This document shows, piece by piece, positions 53,887 through 63,538 of a stretch of DNA of 64,000 nucleotides. A model generated the notes under the pieces. It was not told where the DNA came from. It saw nothing but the letters and a program-made list of their open reading frames with translations, and made no database searches. Each line of letters begins with the position of its first letter. Position 1 is the stretch's first letter. This DNA is from Alloascoidea africana (taxonomy: Eukaryota; Ascomycota; Alloascoideomycetes; Alloascoideales; Alloascoideaceae), in assembly GCA_030581615.1 (NCBI GenBank), contig JAKTTT010000063.1, positions 62,001 through 126,000 of the forward strand, given 5' to 3'. The position numbers and the translations under genes were made by a program.

Positions 53887-54528
53887 ATGCAGCCAATTCT
53901 TCTTCTACCTGCCCTATTTGCCTCCTACGTTGTTGCTGATGGCTTCTCTGTCACCGGTTTCCCTGCCTGTGCTGGATCCTGTGTCACCAAATACAACGGA
54001 GAGGAAATCGATGAAAATGCCTTGTTGACTTGTGTCTACAACGACTGTGCCATCTCTGCTTCAAACCCTGCCTACTACTCAACCCTGTTGCAGAACTACA
54101 ACAGTTACTACCAGTCCAACTTTAGAACTTCCTACCTCTACACAAACCCTGCTGTCACCGTTACACCCACAAAGGCCACTACTGGAAAGACAGAGAGTGC
54201 TACTGGCACCGCCGACTCTGAATCTGATTCAGACAACAAGACTGACTCTGACAAGACTGATAAGGCCACTGCCACCGATTCTGACTCCGAGTCTGCCAAG
54301 GCCACCGAGTCTTCCGATGAGAAGGAGAGCGGTTCTGCTTCTGCATCTGAGAGCGGTCGACGATCCAGATCTGGTGACGACTCTGCCTCTGCTACAGGCG
54401 ACGAGGAAGAGTCTGCTTCTGCTTCCGGAAGTGAGTCTGCTTCTGGCTCTTCCAACGCTGCTGGTGTTACCGGTGCCCAGGGAGGAATCTTTGGTTTGGC
54501 CCTTGGTGCTGCTCTTTTCTTCTTGTAA
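53887..54528 (+). CDS. GPI-anchored Ser-rich cell-surface protein
   Basis: 213 aa. Signal peptide MQPILLLPALFASYVVADG; a small Cys domain with four cysteines (FPACAGSCVTKY, ALLTCVYNDCAIS) and a Tyr-rich stretch (YNSYYQSNFRTSYLY). A long Ser/Asp/Glu/Thr-rich stalk follows (DSESDSDNKTDSDKTDK), then SSNAAG as a likely anchor site and the hydrophobic end IFGLALGAALFFL. The four-cysteine N-terminal unit has a P-x-C-x3-C pattern reminiscent of half a CFEM domain, but CFEM needs eight cysteines. The strong TATA promoter suggests high expression. Specific family not identified. Confidence 0.75.
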   Translation: MQPILLLPALFASYVVADGFSVTGFPACAGSCVTKYNGEEIDENALLTCVYNDCAISASNPAYYSTLLQNYNSYYQSNFRTSYLYTNPAVTVTPTKATTGKTESATGTADSESDSDNKTDSDKTDKATATDSDSESAKATESSDEKESGSASASESGRRSRSGDDSASATGDEEESASASGSESASGSSNAAGVTGAQGGIFGLALGAALFFL

Positions 54529-55338
54529 GGAAAAAAGATTATGTCCTGAAATAGCATAAACCACCAACTGTTGTGTATGAACAGTTGGTCAAAATGTGTA
54601 TCTGTCTGTCTGTGTGTGTGATAAGGAAAATGTTGAAAAATAATACATAAGTAAAAACAACAGTTTTGTGAAGTGATTTTGTGTTTCATGTCCTAGTTTT
54701 ATAGTCATCTTAATTCGATTGCCTCATGTTTTCTTTGAAACGTTTTTTCCCCAGTGTGTTAGTCTGTTTCTATGGGGGGGTTTGTGATGGCTGCACACCT
54801 CCGATAAAGCAACGCGCTAACTGAGACACTTTGAAACAGGTGTGCGATAACAAAGCTAAGACATGATATGATGATGTGTTGGACTCTTACCTCACAGTAC
54901 GGAGGTCACAAAGTTCTTGCTCCTGTATTGCACCGGACGTAATCAATTGGGTCCGGAACAGAAACTGGAAACGGAGAAACTAAGCTGTCCGGTTCGGTCT
55001 GGTCGTCGATAAGACGGCGAAATCAGACCGAACGGAACTGAGATGATGATGACTGAAGCGGTCGATTCCGAACCAAACTCTTTTCATCTCACAATCGTGA
55101 TCGTAATCGTAATCGTATTGTTATCTAATTGATCATGGACAAGTGAACTGGGAAGTCACTCCGTTTTCGGTTTTTTGGTTTTTCGGACTTTTTCGCTTTT
55201 TAGTCCGAAAAGGCTAATCTCATCACAAAGCGGTTAGATTTCTTTTTCTAGGAATCAAGTGGAATAAGTATAAAAACTCTTGTTTGTCCTCTTCAGAGCG
55301 CCATCTCCATCTCCATCATCCCTTTTTTCTCATCTATT
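54529..55338. promoter_or_regulatory. Upstream region of the oxygenase-like gene with CGGAC cluster
   Basis: 810 bp. CGGAC or its complement GTCCG occurs five times between 54934 and 55207 (54934, 54951, 54987, 55184 and 55203), about half a hit being expected by chance. Two pairs form inverted repeats: GTTCGGTCTG/CAGACCGAAC (54992-55001/55024-55033) and TTTTCGGACT/AGTCCGAAAA (55180-55189/55202-55211). CGG-type triplets are the usual targets of fungal Zn2Cys6 regulators. The distal part (54529-54900) is the 3' end of the GPI gene and holds nothing else evident. Confidence 0.55.
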
Positions 55339-56523
55339 ATGACTGTTTCTTGTCCTCGTTCTCTCCCATCCACTTGTTATACAAGTGAAAAGTTTCTAAA
55401 ACTTGAATTGGAAAAAGTATTCTCAAAAGGATGGCTTTTCCTCTCTCCAATCTCCCGTTTTGTCAATGTCGGTGAGAAAGTTCAATTTGATCTTTCCATG
55501 AATCCCTTTTTCGTTTATCGTATGAATGAGGAGTCTTGGGATTTGGCTGCTTATTACGGAAATGCCTCTGATTTTGATATCGATACAAATACCGATTTGG
55601 AATTGGAATTGGAATTGGCAAAGGCCAAGCGCGTCAAATTGGAAGTGTCGAAAACGGGTTTGGTCTTTGTAACGCACGATCCAAATTTGAAAACGTCCGT
55701 TTCAGATTACTTTGGTGATGAATTGGATCAATTTATCGATGCTTTTGACTTTAAATCCTTGCATTATCGTAAAACTCTGGTTTATGAGGGTATGTTCAAG
55801 GTTCAAGGTTCAAGTGTGTGTGCCCCCATCATCATCTAACTGATACTCACTCACTCGTAAAATGAACAAAAAAAGGCCATTACAATTGGAAAACTATGAT
55901 TGATGGATATCAAGAATGTCTTCATTGTACTTATACCCATCCAGGATTATCAAAACTTTATCCGATCCAGACCTATAAAGTAGATAACTATACAAATTTT
56001 TGTCATCATCATACGGCGAAAAGTGAATTCAATCCCGTAAGTTTTTCCCCCTTTTTGGTTTATCATTTCAATTCTAAACTCATATACTCATTGGTGATGA
56101 TGTATTTGTTTTGGTTAGAAAGATGGAGTTTTCCTCTATTTTTTCCCCTCCGGTAATATAAACATGTATCGATCAGGTTTCAACACTTTTAGAACATGTC
56201 CTACAAGTGCAACCACATGTCGTATGGAATTTGATTATTATTTCGAAGGTTCGGATCAAGAATTTGAGGAATATTATAAATTTGCAAGACAGGTTGCAAA
56301 TGAAGATTTTTATCTATGTGAGGCTGCTCAGAAAAACCTTGAATCTGGTGTTTACAAAACGGGAATCTTGAATCCTAAAAAGGAATCCGGCGTTATTTGT
56401 AAGTATATATATATATCTAACTGGGGGAAAACAATTAGAAAAGTAGGGGTTTTATTTTTTTTCTAACCGTTTATTCGAATAGATTATCAAAGCATCGTTA
56501 AGAAGAGATGCATGGAGGCGTAG
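55339..56523 (+). CDS. Ring-hydroxylating oxygenase homologue lacking the Rieske site
   Basis: Exons: 55339-55789, 55876-56036, 56119-56398 and 56483-56523, all joined in frame; 310 aa. It resembles the fungal choline-monooxygenase-like alpha subunits: start YTSEKFLKLELEKVFSKGWLFLSP, catalytic-domain core GHYNWKTMIDGYQECLHCTYTHPG, and end ANEDFYLCEAAQKNLESGVY. The mononuclear iron ligands are in place (H167, H172 and the later Asp in NEDFYLC). However, the Rieske ligands (C-x-H...C-x2-H, typically NVCRHR and CKYHGW) are missing. Where that segment of about 80 residues should be, there is AAYYGNASDFDIDTNTDLEL. The conventional electron path to the iron is therefore absent. Three introns are retained and all splice well, which argues against a recent pseudogene. 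Confidence 0.8.
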
Positions 56524-56866
56524 AACAGAATCAATGGCTAGTTCATAGTTATGGAGTTTGGTTTATCAGATTGCTAAGATCCAATTCCATAATGCTGCTT
56601 ACTTTAATTTAATTTAATCTAATTTAATCCAATGTATTGAATTTTTTTTAAGAGTGGGAAAACTGTAAGCATTTGTTTATAAATATCTGTATATTTGATG
56701 AAATGAGATAAAAAAAAATAACAAATGTTTCGTGAAAATAAGAGGGAAAAAGAACCTTGAAAACCATAAACCTGGTACGTAATACATAACGAGAAGACAA
56801 AGAGAGAAGCGTGAAAACATGAAAAAAGTGGTATCAATAAAAAATCCCAATAGAATATGTTTATGT
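56524..56866. other. Convergent AT-rich spacer
   Basis: 343 bp between the oxygenase-like gene and the bZIP gene, with a TTTAATTTAAT repeat near 56602. No gene seen. Confidence 0.6.
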
Positions 56867-57877
56867 TTATGCCTCTGATAAAAGATTACTTAAATCAGGA
56901 GCACCGGCCACACGTCTCCATCTCTCTGCTTCCATTTTCCACCATCGAACATCAAATTCCAATTTTTTCTTGTCTTCATTCAATTGAGCGATAGTTTCAC
57001 CCAATTTTTCAATTTCCTGTTGTCGTTGTTTCCGATATCGTCTTGCTGCCAAAGTATTAATTGCTCGCTTTTTAGCAACTGGATCCTTCATATCATCCAA
57101 TGAAATTTGCATGTTGGAAGCTGGCTTTCGTTTCCGTCGCTTGTTTATCCGCTTGATAACGGCTTCTGTCGTCAGATCCAAATCCGACTCCACATTTGTC
57201 CGTTTCAGGATTCCTTTCAACTGTTCCAATTCTAGCGTTTGCGTGGATGGGGTTGTCATGGTGTCTTGGGGAACTGGGACACAGGGACTGGTTTCATGTT
57301 GTGGTGGAGAGGAGAGAATTGGCACTGCAGAAGCAGGTAGCATTGAGTTTGCACAATTGTTTGGTTCAACGACCTCTTGTTTTATTAATGGGATGGTCTG
57401 AATGGGAGATTTATTCGTTGATGAGTTTGATTCACTCTCAGCTTGTGTTTGCGTTTGCGTTTGCGTTTGCGTTTGTGAGATCAGAGGATCAATCATGAGA
57501 GGAGCAGCGAACAATTCACAGTCATACTGAACTTCTTCAGTTTTCACTCTAACCTCTTTGCTGCTATTTTTGGCATTTAGCGTTGGTGAAGATGAAGTTG
57601 AGGAAGGCAGTGTAGAATTGAGATCGAAATCAGACAAGGTTGTGAAATTATGAAACAGAGAATCAGCAGCTTTCTCTCCAACATGTTCTTCATTCGTATC
57701 CAATCGAAGCATTGGATCCAACGTGGCTTCAAGACATGAGTTGAAACTAGGCATAGCCTGATAAAGATCATGAGGATAATCGTTAAATAGCGTTGATAGC
57801 AGCAGTTCATGGCCTGGACCAAAATCTTGATGATCATGAGAAGTAGAAGAAAGTAAAGTTTCCATTCTGTCTGTCAT
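56867..57877 (-). CDS. Gcn4-like bZIP transcription factor
   Basis: 336 aa. The C-terminal basic region DPVAKKRAINTLAARRYRKQ (264-283) corresponds to Gcn4's [20 protein letters not shown], with the DNA-contacting N-x2-A-A-x3-R pattern intact. It runs into a zipper with hydrophobic heptads (IEKLGETIAQL, KKLEFDV). The N-terminal 240 residues are acidic and Ser/Thr-rich with hydrophobic clusters (LLLSTLFNDY, LFHNFTTLSDFDL) fit for activation, plus a (Gln-Thr)5 run encoded by a GTTTGC repeat. A basic KRINKRRKRK segment (242-251) is a probable nuclear signal. The ATG at 57877 is the first; no upstream ATG is seen in the 160 bp before it, so uORF control as in S. cerevisiae GCN4 is not evident there. 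Gcn4 orthology is likely but not proven. Confidence 0.8.
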   Translation of the reverse strand: MTDRMETLLSSTSHDHQDFGPGHELLLSTLFNDYPHDLYQAMPSFNSCLEATLDPMLRLDTNEEHVGEKAADSLFHNFTTLSDFDLNSTLPSSTSSSPTLNAKNSSKEVRVKTEEVQYDCELFAAPLMIDPLISQTQTQTQTQTQAESESNSSTNKSPIQTIPLIKQEVVEPNNCANSMLPASAVPILSSPPQHETSPCVPVPQDTMTTPSTQTLELEQLKGILKRTNVESDLDLTTEAVIKRINKRRKRKPASNMQISLDDMKDPVAKKRAINTLAARRYRKQRQQEIEKLGETIAQLNEDKKKLEFDVRWWKMEAERWRRVAGAPDLSNLLSEA

Positions 57878-58532
57878 TTTGTGGATAGAATTTTTCTCGC
57901 TTTCGGTGTTTCTTTTGTAAACCAATTGATCCTTCCGCCCCTTATTTCTGGGTTGTTTCTCGGTTCTAGCAGTATAATTGATTCTTGAGATCCTGTGTTG
58001 CGTAAAAAAAAATCCAAGAATCAGAAGATTTAAAGTAGACAAAAATCTCGGTGAATATGGTCTCTTTCAAATAAAATTGAAACGGAGAACTGTCTTTTCA
58101 ATTCGTTTAAAGGAAAACTGTTGATGGAAAGAAATTGGTCGAAAAAAAGGAGAATCTTGGACCACATATATAAATCCAATCCATTGCAGGGTAACCGACA
58201 CCAAACGTTTCGTTCGAAAGGGGCGAGACACAATAATAATGGGCATGCATGCCAAAAATGCCAATTAAATTTTTGGTGGCCGGCTTAGGTAATTTCGACT
58301 AGTTTTTGCTTCCCGATACGGCATAGTGCAGGACGTGTTTATTTCTGGAATGCGTGGACCCGGTGGAAAAATGAAAATACGCCCAATGGCGCCCGCAGCA
58401 GCTCAGCACCCCGGAGCTTGCCTAAACTCTCCTCCACCTAGTGGCAAAGCCAGATCATCGATGTGGCAACATACGAGCACGAGAGCGAACGCCATTACGA
58501 AGAGGTCCTTTGCCAGTTGACAGCGCCGCGAC

Positions 58533-58563
<31 letters not shown>
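58533..58563 (+). repeat. (GTTCGT)5 microsatellite
   Basis: Five tandem GTTCGT hexamers in the GC-rich spacer. Confidence 0.9.
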
Positions 58564-58644
58564 ATAGATGACCGATACTGACACCGACTGGAGTAGAGCA
58601 ACACACACTCTCTCGCGAAACGGGGCAGGGCCAGTGTCTGTGGC

Positions 58645-58671
58645 TCGCAGTCTCGCAGTCTCGCAGTCTCG
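58645..58671 (+). repeat. (TCGCAGTC)3 tandem repeat
   Basis: Three perfect octamers followed by a partial fourth unit. Confidence 0.9.
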
Positions 58672-59086
58672 CGCCGGCGATTGGCGGACGCACGCCCGTA
58701 GCAAGGCCAAATTCCAACGCGTGATTTTCGTGTTAATTTCGCGTTTCACATCGCCATACGCGTTCCATTCCCCTCATTTTTTTTTTTTTTTAGCTTTTCT
58801 TTCTCCTTTGATTTTTGCTCTCTTGCTTTCCCTTTCCCTTTCCCTTTTCCTTTCTTGTGGATACATGTGTGTGTGTGTGGACTACGGAGGTAGGGCTATA
58901 AAATAACACGAGGGTTGTGAGTCAGAAAGAGGTCATGGTCAAATATCTTTTAATATCATGTCATATCATCATCAGGTTTAAGCTAGGCCGTTGTCCCAAG
59001 GTCTGCTTATCTGGGTTCTGGCTGTGCCCGCATCCCGCTGCGGGCATCCTGCTGCGGGCGCTGCATCGGGTCCCAGAGACCCGGGG

Positions 59087-60730
59087 TCACTTCCCGAACC
59101 GTCTCAGCTCGAGGTACCGCGCGGCCGGGTAGACGAGGCCCGTGAACCCGCACCCGAGAAACAGCCCGACGTCGCCGCCCTCGGCCCCGATCCGCTTCGC
59201 CAGCTCGCCCGTGTAGTACTCCTGGTTCATGCCCAGAATGGCCCCCACGACTCCCGCCACGAACGCCATCGTCGCCGCGATCCCGTTCGTGATGGCGCTC
59301 TGCTCGTTCCACCGCTCCCACGCATAGGTCTCGTGGCGCATGTACCGGTCCTCGGGGTCGCTGGGCGTCGCGTGCGGGAAGAAGCGCGTATTTCGAAAGA
59401 TGAGATTCTCTTGGAACAGAATCGTTAGGTAGATTGTGATCCAGTAGCCCAAGAATGGCAAGAAGTTGCCAAGAATCGTAGACAGGTGGTTTCGTCCCAC
59501 CAGCGCAATCACAAAGTAAACGACCGCCACCATAATACACGCCGCAAATCTGGGAATCTTCCTCAGGTGGCGATTCATGATTTGCACAGAGAAAGCCAGC
59601 GAGTAAGTGGCCGTGATGCTGTTTGCAACAAGCGTCAGAAACAAAACTACCACGACAAACTTGCCAAAGCCTCCCCATTTCGAAAGCGCAGCGTTAAGAA
59701 CGCTACCTAGTCCAAATTCATCGTACTTGTCGTGCCATGGCTTGTAGCGGCTTGCTGCGTGCGATAACAAAACCCCCAATGTGCCTACAAAAGTCGTAGG
59801 CAGAAACATGCTGAAGAAAGTGGTCCAGTACACCTTCCATCTTGGAGTTGTCGCTGGTAGCAAAATGTAGAAATCCGAACAGCCATTGCCCCAAGTAGCC
59901 GTGTTGCCATAGGCAAGTGCGAAAAAATTGAGCCAATTGCCTACTTCAAGCCTGGTTTCCACAAGTGGTGGTCCTTCCCCATGCTCTTTCCCGGTCATCT
60001 TATCCCCCGATACAATATAAAGTAGTGTAAAAGCAGTCATTCCTGGTATAGCAATGTATTTTTCAAATTTGAAAACCACATCGATGCCGAATATAGCTAT
60101 TATCGTTGCCATAAGAACAACTATTGCAAGCCCTACTTGTAGTGGAACTTTGCCATCGCTTAGACTATTCAGAACCTGTCCTCCGAAAACACAATTCACA
60201 ACGCTCCATCCAAGAGCATTGATAATCACAATCAATGCAACGACTTTGGTGAAATACCATCCAAAGATAAATCGCGCACTGGTAACTTGTCTCAATCCCG
60301 ACCGGGGACCCATTGTTGAAAAATATGCCGCAGCAGAAGATCCCAAAAAGCATCCAAGAACCCCAGCAGAAATCCCTCCTTTCAAGTCCAGTTTGTATAC
60401 CAACGAACTTAAAAGAAATCCAGAAAGTGTTGGAAGTCCGCCGGTCCCCGAGACCCATAGAGTGATAATGTCTCGAAACGCTTTCCAGTCGCCTGCTCCA
60501 CGCTCTGAATTCTTGTATCTGTCGATTCCCTTTACCTCCACTCCCAATGTATTCATCTTCTCTAATGTCCATTGTAAACATCGTTTGGCGCTCCATTTGG
60601 AGGATTCCAGTTCCCGTTGTGTTTGTTGGTTCTCTTCTGCGTCTGTTCCAGGTTTTTCCGAGACGGATGCAGATTCCGTTGTGTGAGTCGAAAGTACCAC
60701 CGGCTCAGACTTGGACAGGTTGTTACTCAT
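59087..60730 (-). CDS. Purine-cytosine permease, Fcy2-type (NCS1), copy A
   Basis: 547 aa. Fcy2-type NCS1 carriers are plasma-membrane proton symporters for adenine, guanine, hypoxanthine and cytosine. Family signatures: GIDRYKNSERGAGDWKAFRD at the N-terminal edge, STMGPRSGLRQ, LGWSVVNCVFGGQ, ALAYGNTATWGNGCSDFYIL and VGRNHLSTILGNFLPFLGYW. About twelve hydrophobic segments follow a hydrophilic Ser/Thr-rich N-terminus with lysines suited to ubiquitination. It lies head-to-tail with a second copy (61273-62937), so this is a tandem duplication. The last 310 bp of the gene are far more GC-rich than the rest, with the change near 59395, yet the protein stays intact. Confidence 0.93.
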   Translation of the reverse strand: MSNNLSKSEPVVLSTHTTESASVSEKPGTDAEENQQTQRELESSKWSAKRCLQWTLEKMNTLGVEVKGIDRYKNSERGAGDWKAFRDIITLWVSGTGGLPTLSGFLLSSLVYKLDLKGGISAGVLGCFLGSSAAAYFSTMGPRSGLRQVTSARFIFGWYFTKVVALIVIINALGWSVVNCVFGGQVLNSLSDGKVPLQVGLAIVVLMATIIAIFGIDVVFKFEKYIAIPGMTAFTLLYIVSGDKMTGKEHGEGPPLVETRLEVGNWLNFFALAYGNTATWGNGCSDFYILLPATTPRWKVYWTTFFSMFLPTTFVGTLGVLLSHAASRYKPWHDKYDEFGLGSVLNAALSKWGGFGKFVVVVLFLTLVANSITATYSLAFSVQIMNRHLRKIPRFAACIMVAVVYFVIALVGRNHLSTILGNFLPFLGYWITIYLTILFQENLIFRNTRFFPHATPSDPEDRYMRHETYAWERWNEQSAITNGIAATMAFVAGVVGAILGMNQEYYTGELAKRIGAEGGDVGLFLGCGFTGLVYPAARYLELRRFGK

Positions 60731-61272
60731 CTTTTTACTGTGTTTGTAAACTCCTCAGACAAAATATCTTGCTTATTTCATTAAAAAGAAGAACCCAGAG
60801 GAAACGATATTGTTTTTATTCAAGTGTCGGAGGAAGAAGAAAAAAAAACACACACCGCTGCAAGGGTCTCAAGATGATGACCAGATTTAGAACCGGCCTG
60901 TGCGGCTGTGACATACGAGTGTCACCCTGATTGCACTCACGCGGCTGGCAACCTCCACCATGTGATGTGGGAATGGATGTCAAACCACACATTCTTTCCC
61001 AATATTTCAAAAAAAACCCATATGACATAGGGAGAAAGAAAGAGTGTTATGGGAGAAGACTTTTGTGCTTTATATATACAAAACTCATGCTCAAGCAGGG
61101 CAGGCTTTTGGTCACACATTTTATACAACATTCGACTAATAGTTCACTGTTGTGAATACCTTACACAGTGACCACTTTTGTTTTTTTTTAGTCATCATTA
61201 GACGTATCAACTCACGATTTTTTTTTTTTTTGCTTTCTTTCTAGAAACTTTAAGCAAAACTTTGGTCAATTA
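60731..61272. promoter_or_regulatory. Promoter of permease copy A
   Basis: 542 bp between the two permeases. GTGACATACGAGTGTCAC (60910-60927) is an inverted repeat with 6-bp arms and 6-bp centre. The rest is AT-rich with T-runs from the upstream gene's 3' end. Confidence 0.45.
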
Positions 61273-62937
61273 TTACTTTTTAAACACTTTAATCTCTATG
61301 TATCTGGCAACGGGATATACAATACCTGCAAATCCGAGACAAAAGAAGAATCCCAAATCTCCACCATATGTGCCAACTTTTTCAGAAAGAACGCCAATGT
61401 AGTAGACTTGATTCATACCAAGAACTGCCCCAGCTGCACCACATAGAAACGAAAATGTTGCTGCTAAACCAAAAGAAATCCGGTCTCGGTCTTTATAAGC
61501 CTCCCAATTCCAAGTCTCATTTCGAACATAAGCATCGCTTTCCAAATTTGCTGGATAAGAGGATGGAAAAAATTTGTTATTCCTGAATATCATGTTTTCT
61601 TCAAATAGCAAAGTGACGTATATTGCGGTCCAATAACTCAACATTGGCAAAAAGTTGCCAATAATAGTCGAAAGCTTGTTCCTTCCTGCCATAGAAATGA
61701 CAAAATAGGTCACAGCGACCAATATAGAAACGCAATACCTGGGAATTTTTTGGAAATAATGACTAAAAATCAAAAATGAAAATGCAATGGAATAGGTATT
61801 CAAAATGTTGTTTGAAACAAGGGATAGGAAAAGTACAAAAAGTAGAAACTTGCCACCTCCTTGCCAAGGTGCAAATGCTGAATCTAAAAGTCCTCCTGTA
61901 CCGTGAATCTCAAACGATTCATTCCATGGGATATAAAAAACTGCTTCATTTGCAATCAAGATCCCTAAAATGGCAACCAGTATCGTGGGCAAAAAAATGC
62001 CAAAAAATGTGATTGAAAAAGTTTTCCAAGGGGACACTCTCACGGGGAATAAAATGTAGTAGTCGGATGTACCACTACTCCAAGATCCAGTAACCCCAAA
62101 CGCTATTGTGAAAAAGCTAAGCTTACTTCCAATGTCCGAATTGGTCTCGAACTGGGTTGATTGATCGATATCCGATACCTTACCAGACAATTTCCCGCCA
62201 CAGGCAATGTACAACAGCATGACGGTGACAAGCGTGGGAACAGAAAGATATGCTTCGAATCTCAGCAGTATCTTTATACCAAACATGGCAACCACCAAAG
62301 ATACCACTGCGATGATCAAGATCCCAATCTCAAGCGGGACTTTATCCTTGGATAAAGCATTCAAGATTTGACCCCCAAACACACAGTTCACAACAGACCA
62401 TCCCAATCCACTTAAAATAACAATAATGCAAATAACTTTTGTAAGCCACCAACCAAATAAAAACCGTGCACCTACAATTTGTCTTAGACCAGATCGTGGT
62501 CCCATTGTAGAACAATACGCTGCAAATGCACATCCAACAGCTGTTCCCAAGATCCCCGTTATCAAACAACTTTTCAAATCCAGATGCAAAACCAATGGTC
62601 CCAAAAAATAACTTGACATAGAGGTTAGACCACCACAAGACGAAGCCCAAAGTCCAATCACGTAGGATACTTGTTTCCAATCCCCTTCCCCCCGTTCTTG
62701 TGCAGTAGCCCTTTCTATGCCTCGTTTCTCAACACCATAACTATCGATCTTTTGACTAAACTCGGAAATCCTTTGCCATGTTCTTGAAACGTAACTGGGG
62801 TTGTGGTTATTCGTGCTCTTCTCTTTGTTGTTTCCAGTGGTTATGGAAATGGCACCAGGACTTTTGATACCGCTTGAAATGGAGCCTTCAGTATCCTGCC
62901 TCAACACACCAGCTTTGTGAAAGCCTTCTTCTCCCAT
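61273..62937 (-). CDS. Purine-cytosine permease, Fcy2-type (NCS1), copy B
   Basis: 554 aa from MGEEGFHKAGVLRQDTEGSI. It shares the NCS1 motifs with copy A: STMGPRSGLRQIVGARFLFG, GLGWSVVNCVFGGQILNALS, TGSWSSGTSDYYILFP and MAGRNKLSTIIGNFLPMLSYW. It is AT-rich throughout, unlike the GC-rich end of copy A, and many third positions differ, so the duplication is old. The substrate-region motif differs (GSWSSGTSD here, TWGNGCSD in copy A), which may mean different purine preference. The frame extends upstream to an ATG at 63033, adding 32 hydrophobic residues. I prefer 62937 because the shorter form matches copy A in length and because TGACTCA overlaps the upstream ATG. Confidence 0.92.
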   Translation of the reverse strand: MGEEGFHKAGVLRQDTEGSISSGIKSPGAISITTGNNKEKSTNNHNPSYVSRTWQRISEFSQKIDSYGVEKRGIERATAQERGEGDWKQVSYVIGLWASSCGGLTSMSSYFLGPLVLHLDLKSCLITGILGTAVGCAFAAYCSTMGPRSGLRQIVGARFLFGWWLTKVICIIVILSGLGWSVVNCVFGGQILNALSKDKVPLEIGILIIAVVSLVVAMFGIKILLRFEAYLSVPTLVTVMLLYIACGGKLSGKVSDIDQSTQFETNSDIGSKLSFFTIAFGVTGSWSSGTSDYYILFPVRVSPWKTFSITFFGIFLPTILVAILGILIANEAVFYIPWNESFEIHGTGGLLDSAFAPWQGGGKFLLFVLFLSLVSNNILNTYSIAFSFLIFSHYFQKIPRYCVSILVAVTYFVISMAGRNKLSTIIGNFLPMLSYWTAIYVTLLFEENMIFRNNKFFPSSYPANLESDAYVRNETWNWEAYKDRDRISFGLAATFSFLCGAAGAVLGMNQVYYIGVLSEKVGTYGGDLGFFFCLGFAGIVYPVARYIEIKVFKK

Positions 62938-63538
62938 TTCTTTGCAAAAAGTATCTCTAGAAGAGAATTTGTTTGGTGTTGAGTAAAACAAGTTTGAGAG
63001 AAAAAGATAGGGCAGGAGGAAAAAGGAAGGCATGACTCAAAGTCATCTGTCGAAGGTGTATTACCTAATCGGGCAACACCTCCACTGGAGACCTGGTATG
63101 CACTATGCTTGATGAATGTTCCCTTTTGAAGCCTTGAGTCTATGCATTTATACCGTCATGATAATAACCAAAAACAATTTTTCTCAATACTTGTTATGAG
63201 AGTCAAAAGTTCAAGAGGTCATGACTCTTTCTACACTATTTTGTAAATAGAGATTTGAATCACCAGTGGTACTACTGGTTTTCCCCCATTTTCTTGCATC
63301 CAATGTCGAAACTACTAAACTTACAGTAGTACTAAAGCCATTGAATTCGTAACACACATAGTACTAGATTTTTTTTAAAAAATTGCTAAATTTAATGTAC
63401 AAAAGGGGTATCTATAAGACATTTAGAACTAAAAAAGGATATAAGAAAAAAAAAAAAAAAACCGAAATCGTGTCATAAGAACTTCCACCAAAAGCAGCCG
63501 CTCCAAATTTTTACCAGTTGATTTTTTTTTTGTTTGCT
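62938..63538 (-). promoter_or_regulatory. Permease copy B promoter with three TGACTC sites
   Basis: TGACTCA at 63033-63039, GAGTCA (complement of TGACTC) at 63200-63205 and ATGACTCTT at 63221-63229. In yeasts TGACTC is bound by Gcn4 and by Bas1, the purine-pathway activator, so either would fit a purine permease. The same ATGACTCTT precedes SER3. From 63350 to 63538 is AT-rich 3' sequence of the next gene. Confidence 0.6.

Larger units (their letters stand above)
57878..59086. promoter_or_regulatory. bZIP promoter and GC-rich repeat-bearing spacer
   Basis: 1.2 kb. Nearest the bZIP gene are TATATA-like sequence (about 58166) and GGGTAAC (58189-58195), a weaker Reb1-like site. From about 58280 the sequence is GC-rich, with two tandem repeats (58533-58563 and 58645-58671) and two ACGCGT sites. 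It then merges into the GC-rich 3' end of the permease gene. Open frames here are repeat-driven. Confidence 0.5.

Noticed and set aside
62938-63033. Upstream in-frame ATG for permease copy B
   Set aside because: It would add a hydrophobic stretch not seen in copy A and overlaps a TGACTCA site; kept as an alternative only.
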